From Gemmatimonadaceae bacterium (GTDB lineage: Bacteria > Gemmatimonadota > Gemmatimonadetes > Gemmatimonadales > Gemmatimonadaceae), in contig JANWKK010000211.1 in the NCBI GenBank assembly GCA_025451425.1, forward strand, positions 1-16,257: a stretch of DNA of 16,257 nucleotides. Direction: 5' to 3'. The notes under the pieces were generated by a model, which ran no database searches, was not told the DNA's origin, and saw only the letters and a program-made list of their open reading frames with translations. Every line of letters starts with the position of its first letter. Position 1 is the first letter of the stretch. Shown piece after piece: positions 1 through 7,281 of the stretch. The position numbers and the translations under genes are program-made.

Positions 1-47
1 CCGCGCGGCGACGCGTCACGGCGCGCGTCGTTCTGCTGGATCGGTCG

Positions 48-842
48 TTGGAGCGGCTTCCGCTCTTCCGACTCAGCGACTCCGCGGATGATTCCGCCAT
101 TAGCTGTTCGGCGGATGACGGTGGACGCTGGCGCGTGCTTCCAAGTCCCGGCGATCGGCTGCCCGGTACGTTCGACCAGGATGTCTACGTCGAGCTGATG
201 CATCGTTACCACGAAGCCGGCGAGCCCGAGGACGGTGCAATCACTTTCACCCTGCATGCGTTTCTTCGCGCGATGGGACGTCAGGTTGATGGACGCACAT
301 ACGAGCAGCTTCGCGGCGCCTTGACGCGTCTCGAGCGCACGATGCTGGAATCGGCCGGCAGCTACTACAGTTCCACGGCGGGCAGAACGATCGAGGCTCG
401 CTTCTCGATCCTCAGCTCGGTGGTCATCGAGCGACGGCGCGAAGCGGATCGCGATCAGCTCGCCCTCTTCGAAGGTGCCGCGACTGGCGAGCCCGGCGTG
501 GCTCGAGTTATCATCGCACCGCCAATTCGCGAGAATCTCGCTGGCCGCTTCACCTCGTCGCTTTCCGTTACCCGCTATCTCGATCTCGCGTCACCGGTGG
601 CGCGACGGCTCTACCGTTTACTCGAGGTTGCGCGTGCGGACGACGTGCTCACCTGGCGTGTCTCTCTGGATCGTCTGAAAGAGCTCCTGCCGCTTGTACA
701 GCGATACCCGTCACATTTGCAACGAGTGCTTCAACCGGCCCATGAAATGCTAGAATCGGCCGGTGTAGTACGGAGCGCGTCCGTTCGACAGCAGCAGCGT
801 GAGTGGTTCGTCGATTACGTCTTGGCGGCGCGAGGCGTCTGA
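48..842 (+). CDS. RPA-family (plasmid-type) replication initiator protein, possibly 5'-partial
   Basis: The protein fits the 'replication initiator protein A' (RPA) family, found in many plasmid initiators. Visible landmarks are GTFDQDVYVELM near residue 40, a helical segment ending FLRAMGRQVDGRTYEQLRGAL near residue 75, the TRLERTMLES stretch, a strand region around residue 120, and the SPVARRLYRLLEVA helix near residue 190 followed by a second winged-helix-like block. The family binds origin DNA or iterons, but whether this copy initiates replication is unknown. The start given is a TTG at 48. The same frame is open without a stop to base 3, so the true start may lie left of the window. No partition gene or iteron array is visible downstream. 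The family assignment is from recognised pattern and order of motifs, not an alignment. Confidence 0.75.
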   Translation: MERLPLFRLSDSADDSAISCSADDGGRWRVLPSPGDRLPGTFDQDVYVELMHRYHEAGEPEDGAITFTLHAFLRAMGRQVDGRTYEQLRGALTRLERTMLESAGSYYSSTAGRTIEARFSILSSVVIERRREADRDQLALFEGAATGEPGVARVIIAPPIRENLAGRFTSSLSVTRYLDLASPVARRLYRLLEVARADDVLTWRVSLDRLKELLPLVQRYPSHLQRVLQPAHEMLESAGVVRSASVRQQQREWFVDYVLAARGV

Positions 843-894
843 TTGATTGGAGCCTGATGCGAACAGGCTTCCTTGGGGCGGGTATGACAAGAGC

Positions 895-1089
895 ATGGCC
901 ACGAAGCTCGATCGAACAATCCGGCGAGAGATTACAATCGACGGCGAGCCGTATACGGTTGCCATCTCGCCTGATGGACTGCGACTGACGAAGAAGCGAT
1001 TTCGCTCCGGCGTTGAGATGTCGTGGAAGGCAATTTGGACTCAGGGCGACCACAGGGACGAGCCGCCCGTGGAAAGTGAGCGCGGCTGA
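895..1089 (+). CDS. Small conserved-looking hypothetical protein (64 aa)
   Basis: I do not recognise a named family. The 64-residue product begins MATKLDRTIRREI, runs through a short beta-rich core (ITIDGEPYTVAISPDGLRLT) and ends in a charged tail. The beta pattern suggests a small single-sheet domain; there is no signal peptide, membrane segment or cysteine motif. The frame also opens at a TTG at 847, but the ATG at 895 is preferred because a purine-rich GGGGCGGG run lies about 12 bases upstream and the conserved-looking core begins just after it. It starts 52 bases after the initiator gene on the same strand, so the two may be cotranscribed. Its stop codon overlaps the -35 element of the next promoter. 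Confidence 0.6.
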   Translation: MATKLDRTIRREITIDGEPYTVAISPDGLRLTKKRFRSGVEMSWKAIWTQGDHRDEPPVESERG

Positions 1090-1115
1090 CCCCGCTCTCT
1101 TTGGTCCGCTATAAT
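1086..1115 (+). promoter_or_regulatory. Sigma-70-type promoter for the S41 peptidase gene
   Basis: A perfect TATAAT -10 box lies at 1110-1115. A CTGACC -35-like element (4 of 6 matches to TTGACA) lies at 1086-1091, giving an 18-base spacer. The -35 overlaps the stop codon of the preceding small gene. Predicted transcription starts near 1122, giving a short leader of about 23 bases before the ATG at 1145. This is the clearest promoter in the window. Confidence 0.6.
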
Positions 1116-1144
1116 TTTCTTCGTCCCCAAGCCGGGCACTCTTG

Positions 1145-2770
1145 ATGTCACGGATGATTCGTTCCCGCAAATTCGTTCTTGCCAGCGTCGTCGCATTGCC
1201 GCTCGTCGCTGGTGGATTCGTGCTGCAGTCTCGCGTCACGCGTGGCAGCCAAGCCCTACTCGACCAAGTTCTCCAGCTCGTTAACGAGCGCTACGTCGAC
1301 ACGCTCGACGCAGGTCAGCTGTACGAAAAGGCGGCGAGAGGTTTGGTAAAGGAGCTCAACGATCCATATAGCGAGCTGCTCGCGCCCAAGGAGCTGAAGG
1401 CCTTCACGACCAATACCGGTGGTCGCTACGGCGGCATCGGAATGCAGATCGAGCCGCAACAGGGGCAGATCGTAATCAGCAAGGTCTTCCCGAACACGCC
1501 AGCTGAGGCGGGTGGCGTTCGCGAAGGCGACCGAATCGTGCAGATCGACACGATTCACGTCGTGAACTGGACGACGCAGCAAGCGCAGGATGCGCTGATG
1601 GGAACGCCCGGAACGAAGGTCACGGTCAAGTTTGGTCGTCCGGGTGTGACGACGCCGATCGAAGTGCATTTCACTCGCGCCGTGATCCACGTGCCCGCGG
1701 TTCGGTACGAGATCGCGTTCGGCACGAATGGCGACAAGGTCGGCTACGTCCCGCTCGATCGCTTCAACGAGACAGCAGCGCAGGAGGTACAGGACGCTGT
1801 GCGCGCATTGCAAAAGCAGAACGTGCGCGGAATCGTCCTCGACTTCCGTGGCAATCCTGGCGGCATTCTCGATCAGAGTCTCGTCATCAGCAATCTCTTC
1901 CTCAAAGACGGGCAGGAGATCGCTTCGATTCGTGCGCGTAATGGCGACACGCAGCCGTACGTCGCGCATGGCAACCCAGCGGTGCCGACGACGCCACTCA
2001 TTGTCCTCACCGACGACTACACGGCTTCCGCGTCTGAGATCGTGGCTGGCGCGCTCCAGGACCACGACCGCGCGCTGATCGTCGGCCAGACCAGTTTCGG
2101 TAAGGGTCTCGTGCAATCCGTCTTCAATCTCGACGGCGGCTATGCGCTCAAGCTGACGACAGCGAAGTGGTATACGCCGAGCGGGCGCTCTATACAGAAG
2201 GAGCGCAAGTTCGAGAACGGCCACTTCGTAGAGCAGGAGCCCGACACGACTGCTGAGACGGAGAGCGTGAAAAAGAATCGACCGGCGTACAAGTCGGACG
2301 CGGGCCGGCTGGTGTACGGCGGCGGCGGCATTACACCTGACGTCATCGTTGCCGACGACACGCTAACGTCGGCGGAACAGCGCTTGGCCAAGTCGCTCGC
2401 CGCAAAGCAGCAGGATTTCTACATGGCGTACTACGACTACTCGCTCGAGCTGTCGAAAACGGTGAACAAGGACTTCACGGTTCCACCGCAATGGCGGCAG
2501 GAGTTGCTGCGTCGGCTTCAGGCGAAGGGTGTGGTGATCGATAGCAAGGACTACGACGCTTCGGCACGTTACGTCGATCGCCTGCTCGAGCAACGCGTCG
2601 CGCGCTTCGCCTTCGGCGACTCCGCTGCAAAGCGACGCGATCTCCCATACGACGCGCCTCTCCGCAAGGCAATCGACTTGCTCGACAAGGGCACGACACA
2701 GAAGGAACTCTTCGCTCTCGCCTCTGCGGAAGCGGCGCACATGCCATCCGCGCAGGCGAAGCGGCACTAG
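1145..2770 (+). CDS. S41 family C-terminal processing peptidase (CtpA/Prc-like)
   Basis: A serine protease that would cleave proteins at or near their C-termini in the envelope. The N-terminus has a basic start and a hydrophobic segment (FVLASVVALPLVAGG), a signal anchor or signal peptide. A PDZ domain follows at about residues 90-170, with GIGMQIE and GVREGDRIVQID. The S41 core then carries the GIVLDFRGNPGG strand-turn, the TASASEIVAGAL motif with predicted nucleophile Ser-295, and SFGKGLVQ with the general base Lys-320. The 25-residue Ser-Lys spacing matches E. coli Prc (Ser-452/Lys-477). A C-terminal helical extension of about 130 residues follows ITPDVIV. The ATG at 1145 was chosen over the adjoining TTG at 1142; no good Shine-Dalgarno is visible for either. 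541 residues is normal for the family. Confidence 0.93.
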   Translation: MSRMIRSRKFVLASVVALPLVAGGFVLQSRVTRGSQALLDQVLQLVNERYVDTLDAGQLYEKAARGLVKELNDPYSELLAPKELKAFTTNTGGRYGGIGMQIEPQQGQIVISKVFPNTPAEAGGVREGDRIVQIDTIHVVNWTTQQAQDALMGTPGTKVTVKFGRPGVTTPIEVHFTRAVIHVPAVRYEIAFGTNGDKVGYVPLDRFNETAAQEVQDAVRALQKQNVRGIVLDFRGNPGGILDQSLVISNLFLKDGQEIASIRARNGDTQPYVAHGNPAVPTTPLIVLTDDYTASASEIVAGALQDHDRALIVGQTSFGKGLVQSVFNLDGGYALKLTTAKWYTPSGRSIQKERKFENGHFVEQEPDTTAETESVKKNRPAYKSDAGRLVYGGGGITPDVIVADDTLTSAEQRLAKSLAAKQQDFYMAYYDYSLELSKTVNKDFTVPPQWRQELLRRLQAKGVVIDSKDYDASARYVDRLLEQRVARFAFGDSAAKRRDLPYDAPLRKAIDLLDKGTTQKELFALASAEAAHMPSAQAKRH

Positions 2771-2780
2771 ATGAGCGTCT

Positions 2781-2825
2781 GATCTAGATTCGGGGCATGT
2801 GTCCACGCCTGCCCCGAACCAGATC
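2781..2825 (+). promoter_or_regulatory. Inverted repeat (hairpin) after the S41 peptidase gene
   Basis: A 9-base perfect inverted repeat, TTCGGGGCA (2789-2797) and TGCCCCGAA (2810-2818), encloses a 12-base loop. It is extended by an outer pair, GATCT (2781-2785) and AGATC (2821-2825), across a small asymmetric internal loop. It starts 10 bases after the stop of the peptidase gene. No T-run follows, so it is not a classical terminator; it could protect the 3' end of the upstream message or structure the leader of the next gene. Confidence 0.45.
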
Positions 2826-2832
2826 GAGATCG

Positions 2833-3867
2833 ATGAAGACCGCCGCCCTCGCCGGGGCGGCGGTCTTCGCTTTGTTCTTCACCGCCGCGGCTCTTCGGGT
2901 GACACCTAACGAGCCGGACGAGCCGCATCTCCAGCACATTCGCCAGCTCACTTTTGGCGGCGAAAACGCTGAAGCGTATTTCAGCCATGACGGCAAACGC
3001 TTGATCTTTCAGTCGACGCGAGACGGACGCGGCTGTGATCAGCAGTTCATCATGAACATCGACGGCACGAACGTCCGACGCATCTCGAGCGGCAGCGGCA
3101 AGACGACGTGCGGATACTTCTTCGCCGGCGACCAGCGAGTGTTCTTTGCATCAACCCATGCGGTCGATACAGCTTGTCCGCCACGGCCGGATCCTTCCAA
3201 GGGATACGTCTGGCGCCTCGATCCGTACGACATCTACACTGAAAACGCCGATGGCTCGGATCTCCAGCGCCTTACGAGATATGGCGTCTACACCGCGGAG
3301 GGCACGCTTTCCCCAAACGGGAAAACCATTGTCTTCACCTCTCTCAAGGACGGCGATCTCGACATCTACACGATGAACACGGATGGGTCGAACGTTCGAC
3401 GCCTAACGGACACGCCAGGTTACGATGGTGGGCCGTTCTTTTCACCCGATGGAAAACACATCGTCTATCGAGCATGGCACCCCACCGATACCGCCCTGGC
3501 GACCTATCGCGAGCTTCTCGGTCAACGCTTGGTTCGCCCGAATCGGATGGAGATCTGGATCATGGACGCCGACGGCTCGAACCAGCATCAAATCACCAAC
3601 CTCGGCGGCGCCAATTTCGCGCCCTATTACACGCCCGACGGGGAGCGAATCATCTTTTCCTCGAATTACAAGAATCCTCACAGCCGGAATTTTGACCTTT
3701 ATCTCGTCAACATCGACGGCACCGGGCTCGAGCAAGTGACGAAACACCCTGAGTTCGACGGGTTCCCGATGTTTAGTCCCGACGGCAAGAAGCTTGTCTG
3801 GGCGACGAACCGTAGTGGCGCGTCAGTGGCGGAGTTGAACATCTACATCGCGGACTGGCAGCCGTGA
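2833..3867 (+). CDS. TolB-like WD40/PD40 beta-propeller protein, secreted
   Basis: A probable exported propeller protein of the TolB C-terminal/PD40 type; substrate or partner unknown. The ATG at 2833 begins a typical signal peptide (MKTAALAGAAVFALFFTAAA). Several propeller blades follow, each with a version of the PD40 signature: YFSHDGKRLIFQS, TLSPNGKTIVFTS, FFSPDGKHIVYRAW, YYTPDGERIIFSS and MFSPDGKKLVWAT. Between blades sit repeats such as MNTDGSNVRRLT and MDADGSNQHQIT. There is no TolB N-terminal domain and no peptidase domain, so this is a stand-alone propeller of 344 residues. An in-frame ATG at 2797 would add 12 residues but falls in a hairpin and would bury the signal peptide. It follows the S41 peptidase by 62 bases on the same strand and may share its message. 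Confidence 0.85.
   Translation: MKTAALAGAAVFALFFTAAALRVTPNEPDEPHLQHIRQLTFGGENAEAYFSHDGKRLIFQSTRDGRGCDQQFIMNIDGTNVRRISSGSGKTTCGYFFAGDQRVFFASTHAVDTACPPRPDPSKGYVWRLDPYDIYTENADGSDLQRLTRYGVYTAEGTLSPNGKTIVFTSLKDGDLDIYTMNTDGSNVRRLTDTPGYDGGPFFSPDGKHIVYRAWHPTDTALATYRELLGQRLVRPNRMEIWIMDADGSNQHQITNLGGANFAPYYTPDGERIIFSSNYKNPHSRNFDLYLVNIDGTGLEQVTKHPEFDGFPMFSPDGKKLVWATNRSGASVAELNIYIADWQP
2836..2872 (+). terminator. Terminator-like hairpin embedded in the signal-peptide codons of the propeller gene
   Basis: A 12-base perfect stem, AAGACCGCCGCC (2836-2847) and GGCGGCGGTCTT (2856-2867), closes an 8-base loop and is followed by a T-rich stretch (CGCTTTGTTCTT). This looks like a rho-independent terminator for the S41 peptidase message, yet it lies directly after the ATG of the next gene. 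It may terminate, attenuate or block translation of the propeller gene. Alternatively it reflects only the Ala/Thr codons of a signal peptide, although a 12-base perfect match is more than those codons require. Confidence 0.4.
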
Positions 3868-3884
3868 CGCGTTCGGCACGGCGT

Positions 3885-4886
3885 TCAGTCCAAGCCGCGA
3901 ATCGTCCTCGACTCGCCGTGGCGCAGGAGCCAGAGCTTCGCCGGATCGTAGCGGGCCTCATGCCAGAGGCGGCGAGTCCATTCCGGCGGCTCCTGCATCG
4001 CCTCGTCGGTGAGCCGGAATGTGCCCCAGTGGATGGGCAGCATGATCGGTTCGTCACTCTGTCCGCGGCTCAGCTCAGCGTACGCACGCACCGCGTCGAC
4101 TGGATTCATGTGCACCGTACGCATGAACCAGCGCGGCTCGTACGCGCCGATCGGCAGTAAGAGCAGATCGAAGGGACCATATCTGCTTCCGATCGTTGCG
4201 AATTCGGGATGATCGGCCGTGTCACCTGCGAAGAAGACCCGCGAGGTGTCGTCGCAGATCACCCACGAACACCAGAGCGTGCGGCCGCGATCTCCAAGGC
4301 CGCGGGCACTGAAATGCTTGGCCGGCACACACCCAGCTCTCAGCGCACCAGTTGGCGTCTCCACCGTCGAATCTTGCCACCAGTCCAGCTCTCGAACCTT
4401 CGCTGCTCCCCAGTGACGGAGCTTGGTTGCCAGGCCTAACGGCGTCACCCACTCGATATCGGGCCGACGGTTCGCCAGCGAGCGCACCGTTGGGCGATCC
4501 AGATGGTCATAAGGGTTGTGCGAGATGAAGACCACGTCGATCGGCGGAAGCGTATCGAAATCAATTCCCGGTGCCACGAATCGGCGTGGACCAGCGAAGG
4601 GAACCGGCGACGCCCGCTCACTCCACATCGGGTCGGTGAGAACGTTGACGCCGCCGAATTGAAGGAGCAGCGTCGCATGGCCAACCCACGTCACGTGCAA
4701 TTCGCCATGTGCCGCCCGGGGAGAAAACAGAGGCTGGGCGAGAGGAAAGCTGCCGGGCACGGGATCCGGCGGAAGTTGCTGGCGGCGACGTTGCCAGGAC
4801 CAGCGAAGGACATCTCCCCACCCACGTGGCTCAGAGTCCGGCCAGGGGTTCCGATAGCCGTGCGCGGTATGGTGCTCGGGCGTCAC
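3885..4886 (-). CDS. NAPE-PLD-like MBL-fold metallohydrolase with a substituted zinc ligand
   Basis: A metallo-beta-lactamase-fold hydrolase closely resembling N-acylphosphatidylethanolamine phospholipase D. Shared features are VTWVGHATLLLQ, LTDPMWSERASP, the ELDWW segment, FFAGDT, PIGAYEPRWFM, the MNPVDAVRA helix and PIHWGTF. Metal ligands visible are His-123, Asp-127, His-128, His-191, Asp-222 and His-286. The usual HxHxDH motif reads H-N-P-Y-D-H, so the second histidine (His-187 of the human enzyme) is Pro-125. The start is GTG at 4886, 15 bases after the stop of the aldo/keto reductase gene on the same strand, so the two are likely cotranscribed. 333 residues is normal. It converges with the propeller gene, with 17 bases between them. 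Phospholipase activity is not shown; related bacterial proteins have varied or unknown substrates. Confidence 0.88.
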   Translation of the reverse strand: MTPEHHTAHGYRNPWPDSEPRGWGDVLRWSWQRRRQQLPPDPVPGSFPLAQPLFSPRAAHGELHVTWVGHATLLLQFGGVNVLTDPMWSERASPVPFAGPRRFVAPGIDFDTLPPIDVVFISHNPYDHLDRPTVRSLANRRPDIEWVTPLGLATKLRHWGAAKVRELDWWQDSTVETPTGALRAGCVPAKHFSARGLGDRGRTLWCSWVICDDTSRVFFAGDTADHPEFATIGSRYGPFDLLLLPIGAYEPRWFMRTVHMNPVDAVRAYAELSRGQSDEPIMLPIHWGTFRLTDEAMQEPPEWTRRLWHEARYDPAKLWLLRHGESRTIRGLD

Positions 4887-4901
4887 GTCAGAGAATTCTC
4901 A

Positions 4902-6053
4902 TCACGACGTGACGGTGTGTATCCGGTCCGCGCTCTCCAGATTCTCGGTAAGATGCTGAAGGCTACGTGTGCCGACCAACGCGCTCGTGACCCCAGGCAG
5001 TGACCGCACAAAAGCGATGGCGCGTTGGGCATCGGTTTTCTGGCCGGGAAACAAATCTCGCACGGATTGCGGCAGGCCCTTCGCGAGCTGTGCCTGCATG
5101 AGCGATGCGCTTGCAACCACAGTCAGGCCGAGCGCCCTGGCCGCTTCCAGTGCGGGCACGAGCGTGCCGTTCTGTCCGATTTCTTGAGTCGGTTCACGGA
5201 ACGCTTCGAGCATCGCAAGGTTGATCGGCATCTGCACCGCGCGGAAGTGATGGCCGTCTCCCGCGACTTCGCGCGCGATGGTCTGCAGATCTTCTAACGA
5301 GAGGTGCGCCTTCGAGCCGGGCGCGACTCGAAGCGCCTGCCAGGTCGCGCACCCATATGCGCGGATCTCCCCGCGAGCAACGGTATCCTCGAGCACCATA
5401 AATGCCGCCCGCAATCGCTCGCGCAAGGACGCCGGCGTCACCGCGGCGAGCTGCTGTTCGGGGTTGTGCAGGTAATAGAGATCGATGATATCCACGCCGA
5501 GGTTCTTTCGGCTTCGCTCGATCGAGTGTCGTATGAAGCCAGGGGCGATCGAGTGCCCGCCCGCCACGACGTCGTCCGGAGTCAGAATCTCCGTGTCGAA
5601 GAACTCCCGCTTGAGATATGCTCGATACTCGTCGCGTGACCGCGGAGCCTTGTCCGCGAGTGGGAGAAAGCCCCCCTTCGTACAGACGACCAGCGCCTCA
5701 CGCGGCGTCCCTTGCTGAATAACACGCCGAATCGCGGCGCCAACAGCCCGCTCCGAGCGCTGGCACCGATAGTTGATCGCAGTGTCGATCAGATTGACGC
5801 CGGATGCGATTGCAGTTGCGACGGCGTCTTCGTAGTCAGCGTCGTCCTGCTCACTGCATTCGCCAAGGTACGTGCCGATGCCAATCGAGGAGATTACCCC
5901 GCCACCTGTGGACGGACGATAAAACTCCGCTGCGTAACGTTCCGCGAATCGCGAGGCATAAGCCTCCGTCGCAGTGGCGACAGCTTTGTCGACATTGCTT
6001 TGCACCGCCATGTACGTGGGCGAGGCAGCACCGACCGCGGCTTTCTTTCGCAT
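4902..6053 (-). CDS. Aldo/keto reductase family oxidoreductase
   Basis: An NAD(P)H-dependent TIM-barrel oxidoreductase. The catalytic tetrad of the superfamily is complete: Asp-90 and Tyr-95 (LIDTAINYR), Lys-126 (VCTKGGF) and His-196 (YYLHNPEQ). GIGTYLGE near residue 58 is the first barrel strand, and ALVGTRSLQHLTENL near the C-terminus is the cofactor-binding end of the barrel. Relative to short family members it has an N-terminal extension of about 50 residues and an insertion of about 40 residues after the Lys strand (PLADKAPRSRDEYRAYLKRE). The ATG at 6053 has AAGGTG about 11 bases upstream; an alternative ATG lies at 6011. Substrate unknown. It is the first gene of a two-gene minus-strand unit with the metallohydrolase. 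Confidence 0.92.
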   Translation of the reverse strand: MRKKAAVGAASPTYMAVQSNVDKAVATATEAYASRFAERYAAEFYRPSTGGGVISSIGIGTYLGECSEQDDADYEDAVATAIASGVNLIDTAINYRCQRSERAVGAAIRRVIQQGTPREALVVCTKGGFLPLADKAPRSRDEYRAYLKREFFDTEILTPDDVVAGGHSIAPGFIRHSIERSRKNLGVDIIDLYYLHNPEQQLAAVTPASLRERLRAAFMVLEDTVARGEIRAYGCATWQALRVAPGSKAHLSLEDLQTIAREVAGDGHHFRAVQMPINLAMLEAFREPTQEIGQNGTLVPALEAARALGLTVVASASLMQAQLAKGLPQSVRDLFPGQKTDAQRAIAFVRSLPGVTSALVGTRSLQHLTENLESADRIHTVTS

Positions 6054-6370
6054 CCCGATCGCACCTTACCCCGCGGCTGAAAGCGAAGCAAGCCCCGCCC
6101 CGGCACGTCTAACACCCTCGCCGGAGCCAATCACGTTTCCGAGACCGGTCGCAACTCGTCCCTGAGCTTGGTGGACCGCTGATTCGACATCTTCGGTAGT
6201 GTGATTGGAGCCACAGAGTTAGATTGCTCCATCGCGCGCGTCCCGGCTTCGGTGACGCGAGCGGCCGCGAACGATCCTTCGCTCGACTGCACCGAGCGGC
6301 CTCTTAATCGCAGATCGCGAGTGCCACGGCGCCCGGCGATCTAGGTTTTACCAGCACGCGGAGCTTCAGG
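6054..6370. other. Divergent intergenic region between the reductase and desaturase genes
   Basis: About 317 bases without a supportable gene; it must hold the promoters of both divergent genes, but I see no convincing -35/-10 pair. A 7-base inverted repeat, AGATCGC (6312-6318) and GCGATCT (6336-6342), lies 28 bases before the desaturase start and may fold in its leader. The 12-mer CTAACACCCTCG at 6109-6120 recurs at 7237-7248, on the other side of the desaturase gene. Confidence 0.4.
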
Positions 6371-7168
6371 ATGCCAGGGTTCGGGGAATTGGCCGCTCGA
6401 TGGTGGATGCCCATCGTCTTCATCATCATCGCTGGCCACATAACTAACGTCTGCGTAACGCTCTTCCTCCATCGAGCGCAGACACATCGAGGCGTGCGGC
6501 TCCATTACATCGCCGCGCTTCCCATGCGAATCTGGCTTTGGCTCACAACGGCCATCGTCACCAAAGAGTGGGTCGCCTGCCACCGCAAGCATCACGCGTT
6601 CGCCGATCGAGAGGGCGATCCACATAGCCCCCTCCTCGAAGGCCTGAGAAACATCCTCCTCAAGGGAGCTTTCTACTATCGCAAGGCCGTGCGCCAGCCG
6701 GGGATCCTCGAGAAATACGGAAAGGGCACACCTAACGACTGGCTCGAGCGCCACCTGCTTCAGCGCCTCAATTGGCTCGGCATTCTCGTGATGCTCGGCA
6801 TCGACATCTACCTGTTCGGCTTCTTCGTCGGCCCGCTTGTCTGGGGTATACAGATGCTGTGGATCCCCTTCTGGGCCGCCGGCGTCGTCAACGGAATCGG
6901 TCATGCCTTGGGCTACCGCAACTTCCAGGTGAAAGACGAGAGCCGAAACATCACCCCAATCGCTATTTGGCTCGGCGGCGAGGAGCTGCACAACAATCAC
7001 CACGCCGATCCGAAGTCGGCGCGGTTCGCCGCCAAGTGGTTCGAGTTCGACATCGGCTGGATTTACATTCGATTGCTTCAATTCGTCCGGCTGGCGAAGG
7101 TCGAATACGCGCGGGGCTTGGCGACACGCGACGCACAAGCGGAGCAACAGCTCGAGACCGCGAGCTAA
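6371..7168 (+). CDS. Membrane fatty acid desaturase (acyl-CoA desaturase, type 1)
   Basis: An integral membrane di-iron enzyme that would introduce a double bond (typically delta-9) into acyl chains of membrane lipids, with electrons from an unseen donor. The three histidine boxes are complete: HRAQTH at residues 34-39, HRKHH near residue 71 and HNNHH near residue 211. Hydrophobic segments lie at about residues 12-32, 47-63 and 133-170 as a long pair, the usual topology. 265 residues is on the short side for acyl-CoA desaturases, as seen in bacterial members. The ATG has GGAG 8 bases upstream. The gene stands alone between a divergent reductase and its own terminator at 7191-7219. Confidence 0.92.
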   Translation: MPGFGELAARWWMPIVFIIIAGHITNVCVTLFLHRAQTHRGVRLHYIAALPMRIWLWLTTAIVTKEWVACHRKHHAFADREGDPHSPLLEGLRNILLKGAFYYRKAVRQPGILEKYGKGTPNDWLERHLLQRLNWLGILVMLGIDIYLFGFFVGPLVWGIQMLWIPFWAAGVVNGIGHALGYRNFQVKDESRNITPIAIWLGGEELHNNHHADPKSARFAAKWFEFDIGWIYIRLLQFVRLAKVEYARGLATRDAQAEQQLETAS

Positions 7169-7190
7169 GAAACCTTCCTGGGGACGGTTC

Positions 7191-7219
7191 GGCCGGTCGC
7201 TTCCGCGGCCGGCCTTTTT
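7191..7219 (+). terminator. Rho-independent terminator of the desaturase gene
   Basis: A 10-pair stem, GGCCGGTCGC (7191-7200) with GCGGCCGGCC (7205-7214), has one G-U pair and a TTCC tetraloop. It is followed directly by TTTTT. It starts 22 bases after the desaturase stop codon. A textbook intrinsic terminator. Confidence 0.85.
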
Positions 7220-7281
7220 GCGCGTTCCAGGGAGACCTAACACCCTCGTTAGCTTTCCCCGAGAGACAGCAAGGTGTAGCC

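Noticed and set aside
1256..2224. A 322-codon open frame antisense to the S41 peptidase
   Set aside because: It lies wholly opposite a gene with intact PDZ and catalytic motifs, and its translation is a low-information Arg/Leu/Val/Asp mix typical of antisense frames.
6341..7243. A 300-codon open frame antisense to the desaturase
   Set aside because: It covers the whole desaturase with its three histidine boxes and crosses its terminator; composition is shadow-like.
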